Below are positions 8,481-18,300 of a stretch of DNA of 26,307 bases, piece after piece. The stretch is taken from the IMG/VR virus record IMGVR_UViG_3300000116_000096, positions 1 to 26,307 of that record. One strand, written 5' to 3'. The notes beneath the pieces are model-generated. The model had not been told where the DNA came from. It did no database searches and saw nothing but the letters and a program-made list of their open reading frames with translations. This stretch comes from a virus. Made by a program: the position numbers and the translations under genes. Every line of letters begins with the position of its first letter. Position 1 is the stretch's first letter.

Positions 8481-11400
8481 TATCTACAAAGCCGTATACG
8501 CCGTCTGTTGCGGAGTGGCTACCACCCCAGTATTGGAGGTACTCATTTCGAGAGCCTCCATGTGTTAGGTAGGTGCCCGATGAGTCTTGTGCGTCTCGTG
8601 ACGATTTAGTGTTGTTTAAATCGTCGAAGAATTCGAAAACATCTCTAAAATCTTTTCTTGTATAATCCGCAGCATAAATATTATAGTTTTTATTTATTAA
8701 GTTTGTGTCTAATAATGTGACACCATTATTTAACCCAGTATTAGTAGGTTTTCCAATTTCTATGTAATAAACCGAATTGGAATCGTGAACTGGTCCTGCT
8801 GAAGTGAAGTATCCGTTGAGAGGTCCGTCTAACGCAAAGTATCTTAGTGGAGTCCGGGAGTTAAACGTATTGAACTCTAAACCAAACTCTTGTCCTTTGG
8901 CAGTCGTAGAGGTGACGTCCAGAGCTTTCCACATTTCGTTTCTCTCCGTAGTAGCAGTGTCATCCCAACTCTTAGTACTCCAGTTATACGCCCAAGATTT
9001 TGCAACTTTATTCCACCCATTGCCAACAAATGGTTTTTGTTCAACTACAACGCGAACCTGTAATCTTTCGTTTACCCCACTCAACCCTTGATTGATATTG
9101 GCTACGCGGGCGCGAACGCCCAACTTGTACTCTTGTTCAGCGAACAATTTATTTCCATCACCCCCATAAAAAGATTTTGTGGTTTGTAAAGGTCCTTTGA
9201 AATGAGTTCTAATATCTCGAACCCCAATAGTGTGTACTGCTGTGTTGGTCGCGTTAATAGGGAGAGTCCATAACTGGTAGCTGTCTCCTTTTTCGAAAGT
9301 GTAATCTGTGGTGAAGTCAGTAGTGTATTCTTTCCAAGTTTCTGTTTCTTGTGCTGCAGAGGTAAGAGGGTTTGTACCACTCGCTAAACCGAATACGGCA
9401 TTGCCAGACAAAGCAACTGTGTTAGAAGCCCACGACGTTCCGTTCCAATGTTTTCCTTTGGTCACATTAAATAAAGCGCCTACGATAGAGGGGGCTCCTG
9501 TGCTGAAGGTAGATGACGCCTCTAGCGTAATACTGTAACGGGTATTGGGTTCAAGGTCACGTAAATTTTTAGGGGTTTGTCTGTCCGTGGTCTCCACTAC
9601 TGTTACTAATGCAGGGTTGTCTTGGTTTCCTAAAGGTTTAGTACCTGCGCTATTTATATTTCCCCGACCTTTACAGGACAGGTAAACAGCAGGCAAAGCG
9701 CTTGTGCCCGGAGTCTCCATTAAGAGTGCTTGACGTCCAGCCGCAATAGTTCTGTTTCCATCGTACTGAGCTATGTTAGGTGCTCTGAACTTATCTACCA
9801 GGCGCCATCCCGCGATAGAGGACAAGGCTGCGTTTTGCAGAGCGTCATCCAAAGGAGGAAACTTGAACTGCCCGTTATAAGAGTAATTCATATTTCCGTT
9901 CAAAGGGAATCTAACCCTCATCCCTTCTCGTACATTATCCGTGTTATGCCTTTGAATTAAAGTTAACCCGTTAGGTTTAATATTATCAACATTGTAACTT
10001 TCGTTTTCAGGAGCGTTCCATACAGCTATGCTGTTTACAGCAGGGCACACCATTTCGATTCCTGAAAGGAGTGTGCCGTTGGAAAAAACAATTTGGTTAG
10101 GGGCTTCGAAAACATCCAGAGGATGGAAATAGGTTCCATAGGCTCCAGCTTGAAGGATTCCTTCGGACAAATCTTTTCCATTCCCATCAGAAGTATGTAA
10201 ATGGAAATCTTCTCCGATTGCTTGCGTAGCTACCACCGAACTCCAATCATAGTTTAGAGAGGAGATACTTGCGCTTCTTTGGTTTAGAGCTATAGCAGAC
10301 ATATTAGAAATAACCCCTCCCTTTATAGAAAAATTATTATTAAATAACCCAGGACCAAATACGTGTGCTAGGATGTTGAACCCTCCTGCGTAGTCTTGTC
10401 GGGGTTGTAATGTAGCACCCGGGACAACATTTAAAAGTTGTCGGCTAAACTTAGTATTATACTCTTGGTAGAGGGCAATTATCTCACGACCAAATTTAAA
10501 ATTTTGAAAACTAGCGTTGGAAAAATCTAACCAACGAGAATCGGATTTACTTCTTGTTACAAATATCTGCGTAAGCGCGCGCAAAATCTGGGACCCGAAT
10601 ACATCCCTATACTGATTCCAGCTTGATGCGTTAGTATTGTAATCCGATACGGCTCTAACAGGGAAGTTGGACGACCCAGCAAATTCGAAGAATGGTGTGG
10701 CTGACGTATTGTATTGAGAATACACAGAGGATAGGCTTCCACTAGTACTTACATATTGTTGTGCTGAGAAATCGAATCCTTTAGGGACAAAGCCAGGTAT
10801 TTCTAAGCTTCGTTCGGTATTGGTTCCGGTTAAAAAGTAATCAGTAGGACCAGGTTGGTTTAGTCCCTCTCTATTTTGTGCCCACCCAATAAACTTATAT
10901 TTTAAATTTTTTCTTCGACCTGCGGTTCGTGGAAGGTCTGTAAGGGCTTTTAATGCACTCGGTCCGGTAATAGTTCCTCCACTCCAAAAATACCCATCGC
11001 TTAACAAGGTAGCCGAAGGTATCCAGCGAGCTTGCTTAGGGTTGTATACACTAGGAGAGATGCCTACACTTGAGAAATATCCGTGGTCTGGGGCTTGGGT
11101 TCCAGGGAATCCGTCATACGCGTACGAACTGTTAAACTGGTCGGCGTCTGACTGTATCGTGTTAATGATTTGCAGGTCGTTAGTACCAGACCAAGCGCTT
11201 GTCGGGTCATCATCTCCAGGAGCATTGTGGCGTCCTCCATAATTTTCATCAATCCCCGAGCCAACAAATATTTTGTTTAATGCATGGAAGGGAGCAAACT
11301 GTCTAAAAATATCAATAATAGTAGGGATGCCTTTTCTCCCTAACTTTGTTTTGGTTACATCTAAGTAATCATCCCGGGTAAAATCAATAGAGGAAAGATT

Positions 11401-13323
11401 AAATTTGGAATGCACTTCCGAAGATTTGGCGTTCCAGTAATCGAATACTGACATACCATCGATGTTACCTTCCCTGATTATTGTCCCGTAATTGTAAGGG
11501 AGGTTGAGCGATGAGCTCATAAACTTAAAACTGTTATTATCTCCAAACCCAGGCTCTAAGAAACCGTTCTGGTTCTTTATTCCTATTGAACTAACGATGT
11601 ACTCCGCTACTTGGTGACAACTGGACGTCTCTATTCCAAGCCCTAAGTTTTCTATTGGTCGCGACATTAAAGATGACATCGAGCGGACAAGAGGTTCCGT
11701 TAGAGTACAGTTTTGGTAAAACCTATGTTCTTCCCAAGGTGGTATTTGAAAATCATACCCACGATAAAAATATTTTCCTTTGCTTATATCTCCAGTCGAA
11801 CTTACTTGTCCTGCAATATATGCAGTAGAGCTAACAGGTTCTGTTCCTATTAACAAATATGGGTCAGTTATGTTCAGGTATGTTAGAATAAAGTCTACGA
11901 TATACCTAGCGTTATTATCCGGGTTGACAGGGTCATATGGTTTGGTACCTATTTTAAGTCCAGAGGAATCAAATCTTCGCTGCCACGCTTTCGCTAAGGA
12001 TAAATAAGCTGCTGGGTCGGTAGCAAAATTAGTCTCGGTCTTAATAGTATAATAAATTAAGTTAGGGAAATATGATTCCCATAGTTCTTGAAGTCCACTG
12101 GTTTCCGCGTTTACATTATAAACGGAAGAAGGGATGACCATGTTAACAGCATTCGCTAACGCTTGTCGGGTACCTTTCGATTTGTAAAGAAAAATAGCTT
12201 GTTTTAATTGGTCGCGCCATTGAGCTGGGTCGGTTGTGAAGAAGGTCCAACCTAAGTATCTTCCCAAGTATTGTAAAAATTCCTCAGGACATTCTTCGAT
12301 ATCCAACAAGAATTGAACGTCTCGCACCGTATTCTTTACATCATAAAAAGCGTATGCCAATGCTTTGAGCATTTTCCCCATTGGACCGGCGTTCTCCATA
12401 CGAGAAACATTTAATCCTAGAAGAGAAGCGTTAACAATATCTCTAAAGTAAAGGGAGTTAGGGTCATCCTCATTTACCCATACTTTTACCAGGGTGTCCA
12501 AGGAACTAACTAACTGTCCGCCAGATGCCCAGTAATTATCTACATAAGTGGATGATGGGGCATTAAAGGGCGGGCTTATATAATTAGACCCTGCGGTTTC
12601 CCATGCTGACCCTCCGCCTTGAACATTCAAAGCAAGCCATTTTACTAAGTCGGAAACTCCTGTCTCCGTAGTAAAGTTCTGTCCGTAATACAAATCCTCG
12701 TTTAAAGAACTTAATAGGACAGAGCTAGGAGCAATAGAGTTAGCATCCGAGATTAAACCACTTGTGTTTAGAAAATACGCAAACCCCAGTTCTTCGATAA
12801 GTTTATCCTGAACCAAAGCAACAGAGCTTACCGTGTTGTCGACGATAGCCTCGTAGTTGGATGCAAAGGAGGGTGTTACTAGGTTGAGGTGGGTCTCAGG
12901 AAGAGCGCTCGTAATAAGAAACGAGCTGAAGTCTGATACGCTAGGAAAATCGTTAAATGTTTTGTTGTAAGGTCGAAGGATATGGTTTTCAAACCTTTGA
13001 GGAGACACATTCGTGAGTTTATTGAAGGGGACAAAATACGGAATCAGCGCCTGGTTTCCGCTTAAGGCAGATGCTTGGCTCGTTTCCGGGGTTGCGATAA
13101 CAGAGGACAGATTACTAGCTAGGCTTAATAAACGCGCTAGTACATTGTACTGCAAATCTTCCTCCTCTCCAAAGAGGGAGTATTCCGTCTCCTCGTAGAA
13201 CTCAGGGACAATACGTCGAAGCACTTCAATATAATTAGACTTGAAGTGCTGTTGGTTAGGACCTACATCGGTATTGCGAGTAGGACGGTACCCAGCGTTT
13301 TTCCTGTTGGGGTTAATAGGCAT
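8470..13323 (-). CDS. Giant wedge/adhesion protein with gpI-like domain (1617 aa)
   Basis: Occupies the gp7/Afp12 position after gp25 and gp6, and probably links the wedge to the peripheral fibres. Residues about 315-400 carry the tail-protein-I signature: a helix followed by LDIEECPEEFLQYLGRYLGW (near 342), WRDQLKQAIFLYKSKGTRQA (near 365-384) and ALANAVN. In P2 gpI and relatives this 'CP...L..La..lg ... R..i..a...yr.KGT' pattern anchors the protein on gpJ/gp6. The C-terminal 1000 residues are beta-rich; two jelly-roll or carbohydrate-binding-module-like units are visible at about 1255-1378 (LEPNTRYSITLEASS to TIGVRDIRTHF) and about 1392-1530 (EYKLGVRARVANI to YYIEIGKPT). The N-terminus begins MPINPNRKNAGYRPTRNTD, disordered-looking. 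The start is in a TAATG overlap with the gp6-like gene, and the stop overlaps the next gene by 11 nt. Wedge assignment is firm; adhesion is inferred. Confidence 0.75.
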   Translation of the reverse strand: MPINPNRKNAGYRPTRNTDVGPNQQHFKSNYIEVLRRIVPEFYEETEYSLFGEEEDLQYNVLARLLSLASNLSSVIATPETSQASALSGNQALIPYFVPFNKLTNVSPQRFENHILRPYNKTFNDFPSVSDFSSFLITSALPETHLNLVTPSFASNYEAIVDNTVSSVALVQDKLIEELGFAYFLNTSGLISDANSIAPSSVLLSSLNEDLYYGQNFTTETGVSDLVKWLALNVQGGGSAWETAGSNYISPPFNAPSSTYVDNYWASGGQLVSSLDTLVKVWVNEDDPNSLYFRDIVNASLLGLNVSRMENAGPMGKMLKALAYAFYDVKNTVRDVQFLLDIEECPEEFLQYLGRYLGWTFFTTDPAQWRDQLKQAIFLYKSKGTRQALANAVNMVIPSSVYNVNAETSGLQELWESYFPNLIYYTIKTETNFATDPAAYLSLAKAWQRRFDSSGLKIGTKPYDPVNPDNNARYIVDFILTYLNITDPYLLIGTEPVSSTAYIAGQVSSTGDISKGKYFYRGYDFQIPPWEEHRFYQNCTLTEPLVRSMSSLMSRPIENLGLGIETSSCHQVAEYIVSSIGIKNQNGFLEPGFGDNNSFKFMSSSLNLPYNYGTIIREGNIDGMSVFDYWNAKSSEVHSKFNLSSIDFTRDDYLDVTKTKLGRKGIPTIIDIFRQFAPFHALNKIFVGSGIDENYGGRHNAPGDDDPTSAWSGTNDLQIINTIQSDADQFNSSYAYDGFPGTQAPDHGYFSSVGISPSVYNPKQARWIPSATLLSDGYFWSGGTITGPSALKALTDLPRTAGRRKNLKYKFIGWAQNREGLNQPGPTDYFLTGTNTERSLEIPGFVPKGFDFSAQQYVSTSGSLSSVYSQYNTSATPFFEFAGSSNFPVRAVSDYNTNASSWNQYRDVFGSQILRALTQIFVTRSKSDSRWLDFSNASFQNFKFGREIIALYQEYNTKFSRQLLNVVPGATLQPRQDYAGGFNILAHVFGPGLFNNNFSIKGGVISNMSAIALNQRSASISSLNYDWSSVVATQAIGEDFHLHTSDGNGKDLSEGILQAGAYGTYFHPLDVFEAPNQIVFSNGTLLSGIEMVCPAVNSIAVWNAPENESYNVDNIKPNGLTLIQRHNTDNVREGMRVRFPLNGNMNYSYNGQFKFPPLDDALQNAALSSIAGWRLVDKFRAPNIAQYDGNRTIAAGRQALLMETPGTSALPAVYLSCKGRGNINSAGTKPLGNQDNPALVTVVETTDRQTPKNLRDLEPNTRYSITLEASSTFSTGAPSIVGALFNVTKGKHWNGTSWASNTVALSGNAVFGLASGTNPLTSAAQETETWKEYTTDFTTDYTFEKGDSYQLWTLPINATNTAVHTIGVRDIRTHFKGPLQTTKSFYGGDGNKLFAEQEYKLGVRARVANINQGLSGVNERLQVRVVVEQKPFVGNGWNKVAKSWAYNWSTKSWDDTATTERNEMWKALDVTSTTAKGQEFGLEFNTFNSRTPLRYFALDGPLNGYFTSAGPVHDSNSVYYIEIGKPTNTGLNNGVTLLDTNLINKNYNIYAADYTRKDFRDVFEFFDDLNNTKSSRDAQDSSGTYLTHGGSRNEYLQYWGGSHSATDGVYGFVDNER

Positions 13324-14942
13324 TATACGAACTCAATAGTAAATTCAAAGTTGTTTAGTTGCGCAATCTCATTGAAGTTCAAGAAGATATCAGCGGGGAG
13401 GTTGTCTATATTAAAGAACCTAATTTCAGGAACCTCTAACATAAAATTAGTAACGGATGCTATAGATAGCTTCTGTCCGAACGCCATATTATCTACATTA
13501 AAGTACTCTACCAATTTGTTAGCAGCTTTAGCTTTAATACTGTCCGCGTTGGCACGATTAGATTTATCAATAAATATAGTAGCGACAATATCTAAGGTTC
13601 TGATGACTCCGTCCGAGATTACCACCTCATCAGTTAGCATTTTATAACTTTTAAAGTAGTCTAGCATTTCCTTCTTGAACGCAATCGAAGCCCGCTCCAA
13701 CTGGTTGCTTGATGCTTTCGACAGAATAAATAAATCAATTACGTTGGCAGCTGCTCCATTTTTACGTAAGGATGCCATAGCTTTAGCCGTTACCCCAGTA
13801 TTTCCTACAAAGGAATTAGCTAACGCGTTGTAGTCTTCCCCTGTGACGGCGCGATACTGAGTTCTGAAGAAATAGGGGGCGTAGCGTTTCGCATGTTCTA
13901 CCGTCTCAGCGGCTTGTCCTCCGGTGCCTTTCGTGGTATTAGTTATCGTAGCGTTAGCAGTAATACCACCAATCCTTACAGTTACATTCTGGTTAACGTT
14001 GCCTCGCACGATATCACCATTTACCCCTCCGCCTTGGCGATAGGTTACGATGTAAGTAGCTCCAGGGTTAGGTAGGCGTCCACGAACACCGTCACCAAAC
14101 TCCAGCACTGCCCCAAATCCATCAGTGTATTGTTTTTGGAAGACAGGGTCGCCGCCTCCAGACGCAACAAACAAATTCGATATTTCGTTATAGTAGATTC
14201 CCTCGCTAGAGGAAACTCCGATACTGCCTTCAATGATTGGACCATCTTGAATGGTTATCGTTTGGCGGCTATCAGCCGCATTAAATTGACCCGATTTAAC
14301 TTGTAGGGAGCCCTCTAAAAGAAGAAGTGAGTCGTTGACTCTGGCCGTAAAATCCGAGTTCGGAATCGATAAGTCTTGAGTGAACAAATCTAATTCTCCA
14401 TTGGTTTGTTGTTGGCAAATGGTGTAGGTTAAAGGAGTACCGCTTCTTTGGTTAACGATATTAATCCTTCTTTGTGATTCAGAGATAATAACGTTACCGC
14501 CCATGGACAAGGCGATATTGGAGGGGAGCGTAAGTGAAGCGTTTGCGCGGGAAGCAGTAGGTCCCTTCATAGAAACCCCAATCAATTGCAAAAGTCTTTT
14601 TAAATTATTTTCGTCTTTAACGGTGTCAACATACATCTCGTTCGCAGTCATGTCTGCTCTAAGTGTTAGGACAGACCCCATGTACGCAAACATCTCTACC
14701 ATCATCTGCCCTAAGTCGGACGAAGCAAAGTTGTTGTAATCTAAAGGGTAAACTGCTTTGAGATAGTTTTGTAATGCTACGCGGTAATCATCAAACCCTT
14801 TAAGATTGTAATCAATAAGATTTGATTTTCTATCATCAGGTATTTGACCTAATTTTAAAAAATCAGATTCAATAGAGCCATCAAAGCCGGATACATTGTA
14901 TACGCCTTGAAAAAATTTAGAAAAGTCGGTTTGGTTTGCCAT
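13323..14942 (-). CDS. Baseplate wedge protein, gp6/baseplate-J-like (539 aa)
   Basis: The dimer-forming wedge protein that builds the iris ring of the baseplate. The core motifs of the J family are visible: FGDGVRGRLPNPGATYIVTY at about 282-301, GGGVNGDI at 304-311, then TNTTKGTGGQAAETVEHAKR at about 334-353, and RAVTGEDYNALA at about 364-375. The last pair matches the 'tN...a.GG.d.Es....k..ap ..RaVT..Dy' signature of baseplate J/gp6/gp47 proteins. The N-terminal 120 residues are helical and include AYPLDY-like contacts (VYPLDYNNFASSDLGQMMVE), as in gp6-type proteins. The C-terminal third is an alpha/beta region with repeated IFID/ITV-type strands. T4 gp6 has about 660 residues, so this is a compact member. 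TAATG overlaps occur at both ends, with gp25 before and the gpI-like gene after. Confidence 0.9.
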   Translation of the reverse strand: MANQTDFSKFFQGVYNVSGFDGSIESDFLKLGQIPDDRKSNLIDYNLKGFDDYRVALQNYLKAVYPLDYNNFASSDLGQMMVEMFAYMGSVLTLRADMTANEMYVDTVKDENNLKRLLQLIGVSMKGPTASRANASLTLPSNIALSMGGNVIISESQRRINIVNQRSGTPLTYTICQQQTNGELDLFTQDLSIPNSDFTARVNDSLLLLEGSLQVKSGQFNAADSRQTITIQDGPIIEGSIGVSSSEGIYYNEISNLFVASGGGDPVFQKQYTDGFGAVLEFGDGVRGRLPNPGATYIVTYRQGGGVNGDIVRGNVNQNVTVRIGGITANATITNTTKGTGGQAAETVEHAKRYAPYFFRTQYRAVTGEDYNALANSFVGNTGVTAKAMASLRKNGAAANVIDLFILSKASSNQLERASIAFKKEMLDYFKSYKMLTDEVVISDGVIRTLDIVATIFIDKSNRANADSIKAKAANKLVEYFNVDNMAFGQKLSIASVTNFMLEVPEIRFFNIDNLPADIFLNFNEIAQLNNFEFTIEFV

Positions 14943-15352
14943 TATAGTAGAAGCTCTACAAATTCAGTGTTCAGTAAGTCATCCTTTGAGCTTAATGATA
15001 ACTTGATTGTTAATTTATTGGTTTCCCAATCAGGAATTAAGTTTAAACTTTTGAGAACTACTCGTGGTTCGTACTTAGCGATAGTAGAGGTTATTTGAGC
15101 CCGTAAAGTATCCATTAACCGTGAGTCCATAGGTTCAAACATGCTGCTGCGGATGTCCGTGCCGTAGTCGGGTCGCATTACCCTTGCACCACGACGCGTC
15201 ATGATTAATTGAATTACACAATCTCTTAGTGAGCCCATATTCTCATTAGCGGTTAAATAACCTCCAACCCCGTCATTTCTCATAGGAAATGCTAAGCCCA
15301 GGATTCTGTTTTTTCCTGGGACGCTTACGTATTCTAAATCAAAGTTACTCAT
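14942..15352 (-). CDS. 25: Baseplate wedge protein, T4 gp25-like (136 aa)
   Basis: The sheath-baseplate connector found in almost all contractile tails. Its diagnostic motifs are all present: a short helix SLRDCVIQLIMT at 41-52, RRGARVMRPDYGTDI at 53-67, FEP at 72-74, and the EPR triad at 95-97 preceded by AKY. In gp25/Afp9 proteins the EPR motif helps build the core bundle with gp6. Length (136 aa) is normal for the family. It ends in a TAATG overlap with the gp6-like gene, its physical partner, and starts 2 nt after the preceding gene's stop. No Shine-Dalgarno is seen, so it may rely on translational coupling. Confidence 0.93.
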   Translation of the reverse strand: MSNFDLEYVSVPGKNRILGLAFPMRNDGVGGYLTANENMGSLRDCVIQLIMTRRGARVMRPDYGTDIRSSMFEPMDSRLMDTLRAQITSTIAKYEPRVVLKSLNLIPDWETNKLTIKLSLSSKDDLLNTEFVELLL

Positions 15353-15354
15353 TG

Positions 15355-18300
15355 TTATAATAGTATGTTTTTAAAGAAACCTTTTTGGGAATCAAAATTA
15401 AGTGTTGCCTCTGTAGTAGATAGAGGTTTTGCGTAAATCTTGAAACTACCAACATATCCGTCTAACCCACTTCGTGGTATCTGGTAACGGCTGCCGTTAG
15501 ACCCTCCTGAACCATTGGAGAGAGGGGGTGTGTGTTGTCCTGTAATAAAGGTACCGTAAGAACCTAGTGATTCGGTAACAACAGTCTGACCTAATGTGGT
15601 TTCCTGGTAAGTATTATTTGTGTTGCTCCCCAGGAATCCTTGTGGGCGGTAGCTGGTACCAGCGATACTTGGCATATTATCGCTATACCCACCCCCGATT
15701 ATCCAAGGAGTAAATACCGGGAACGCTACTCGTTCAGGTGTTACATACTCATCATAAATATCATTTCCTAAAAATGACTCTTTGGTAGGATTATTGTAAC
15801 TAATGGTATCCGACTTGTCAGCTAAGTCTATTCGGACAGCAGTAGGTGTTTGTAGTACTTCAGGTTTAACTCCTAGAACATCTGTGATTGAAGATGTTAC
15901 GAGATGTTTCCCGTCTAACATAATTCTAGTTTCATTATTAGGGTAATCAAATGAGATGTTAAAGTGAACGAATGAGCCGCTGGCATCGCCGATACCAGAG
16001 CCGTCGGAGGTTCTGATTGAGCTTGTTACGTACATCCCTACCTCAGACGTCTCCGTCGGGCTAGGAGCTAAAGAAGTACCGTCCCATTTTTCTGCTATAC
16101 AGGTACTGTGTCCCCAAGAAACTGTCGGGTTTTCTGTGTAGTACTGGTTCTGTGAAACTGTTGGGCTTATAATAAACTCCAACCCACTTGAAGAGGTTAA
16201 GCGTGTGGTGCCGGCTCCTTGAGGGTCTCCCTTGTCTCGCCAACCAATCATCATACCTACAGTTCGATTAGTGGACTGGTTTAAGCCAATAGTAGTTGGT
16301 CCCCCATTTTTACTTAAAATTCCTGCATTTACATAATCATTAACTACTGGTCCACTGTTTTCGTTAGATAGCACAAGTCTATATCTATGAAAGGGGGTTA
16401 AAGCATCTGTAAGTGTAGGTACGTAGGTCCAGAAATCGAAGCTAACGCCACTGGTACCATAAAAAATATTATCCAGGGGTTTGCTTCCTTTGTAAGGCGT
16501 TCCAAAGGTCTCATAACCTTTTGTTATGTTAGGTAGGCTAACATAAGACCCTTTTATACCTGACCACTGAGTGCCATATTTGGCTTCTTCATCAAAGATG
16601 GTTCCACCCATATACGCAGTACCTACTCCCGAAGGGAATACGAAGGAAGGGCTATACCCTACAAGTTTACCGTCCATTCGCGGGGAACCTTCGGCTGCAT
16701 TATTTAAACCATATAAAGTTCCTGAAGGTTGTGTAACTGCTTCAGGGTCCAAGAAATTATAACATGCCACCAGCTCGTCTGACGCTATGTCATCGGTTAG
16801 GGATTTATAAGAAGGAGTAATCGAGCTGATACTTCCGGAGGATTCCCGGTGGACCCAGTCACCATACCCTATCATATCAACAGCAAGCGCGTCTGTGAAG
16901 TTTTCTGGGGTTTCTGGTGCAACTACGTACTTTGCTTGGTACGGCGCTACAACCGTGTCTAAATCCTCTGAGAAGAGGGTTATTTTTCTTTGGAGAGGTA
17001 ACGGAACATCGCTGCTTTTTAAATACGAGAAGTCGTTAATAGGAACACGAGGAATCTCTTGCCATTTACCTTGTATAGCAATAACGTTTGCCGCGTCAGG
17101 AACATCAACTACCTCATTACTTACAGTGTCCCAAGCTACAGTTGCCCCACCCTCACCTTCCAAAAAAGACGTTGTCTTCATAGAGTCCGGCTGGTCATCA
17201 TACTTTAACTTGTATTCAAATAATTTACCTGTAGGGGCTACGTACTCAAAAAATATACCCTCTCCTAGAGGATGGTCTCTGTCTGTTACTATAAAGGAAT
17301 TTCTACCGTAAATTGCCGCAATCTCTAACTGGCGTTTTCGTTTACGAATTTTAGTATCGTAGATGGCTACGACGCTACCTAGCTGAGAATAATAAGATTG
17401 GACTACGGCATCCGTCTCAGAGTAACCATTATTTTTAATCTCCGAAATATACCCCGAAACTTCCGTTAGTTGAGCTTGTCTGTCATCAGCAAACTGTTGA
17501 AGCACATCGTCGTACTCGTAAAAATCTATTACACGTTGACTGTTTTCTCCTAAATCAGTTTCTAATGCAAAGATAGTACCTGCCTGTGTGTACCCATCTT
17601 CTTCCGTAAACTGGGCGCCTCTACCCCCTTTATTGGAATCGTAGTCAAGGGTCCACATAGTGGACGATAGGGGGTCGAGAGGTATTTGGGGAACCTCCTG
17701 GGTGCGTGAGTTGTAATAAAGACCGTCTTGAGATAATACAAACTTATTCCCGGCAGATATCGGAGGTCCATACTCCAAATCAAAGGTGGGGGATACTATA
17801 TCAATCCCAGAAAGCTGTGCTGTTAAGGCTTCAATAAATAATTCGTTCTGGGCGAAAGGGGCGATGATGGTGTCTTCGACAAACTCCTTCAGGTTTTCTT
17901 GTGAAGTAGCCACCATTCGCCGGACTCCCGGTGGAAGAGTGTCCATATCTAAAGCCTTTAGATTGAGTTGGGGCTCTGGTAACTTACCGTCCGCCCGTTT
18001 TTGTAAAATGTCAGCGATTAGAGCTTGTGTTACATCAATTTGATTGATGTCCGTTTGTAGTGCAGAAGATTTCTGGTTGAGCATTGCTACAGTGGACTCT
18101 AATCTCGGGGAAGCTTGGTTTGGGGAGCTCTCGTCAAAAAAGGATTCAATCTCGGAGTTCATTTGTGTTACGTCGTCCTGTGTTGCGATTTCATCGGTCG
18201 TCCCCGGCACAAACACTGGAATGTCCTGCGGGTTTGTTAGCCCGTTGTTTAGTACGTTAGCGCCGTTAGCCCACGCTAAAGACGGGGAGGACATACCTTG

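Noticed and set aside
9102-9380. 92-codon minus-strand frame inside the 1617-aa gene
   Set aside because: It is out of frame with a convincing long gene, and its protein has no recognisable features. Other minus-strand internal frames (for example 14045-14245, 17562-17783 and 25563-25817) were rejected likewise.
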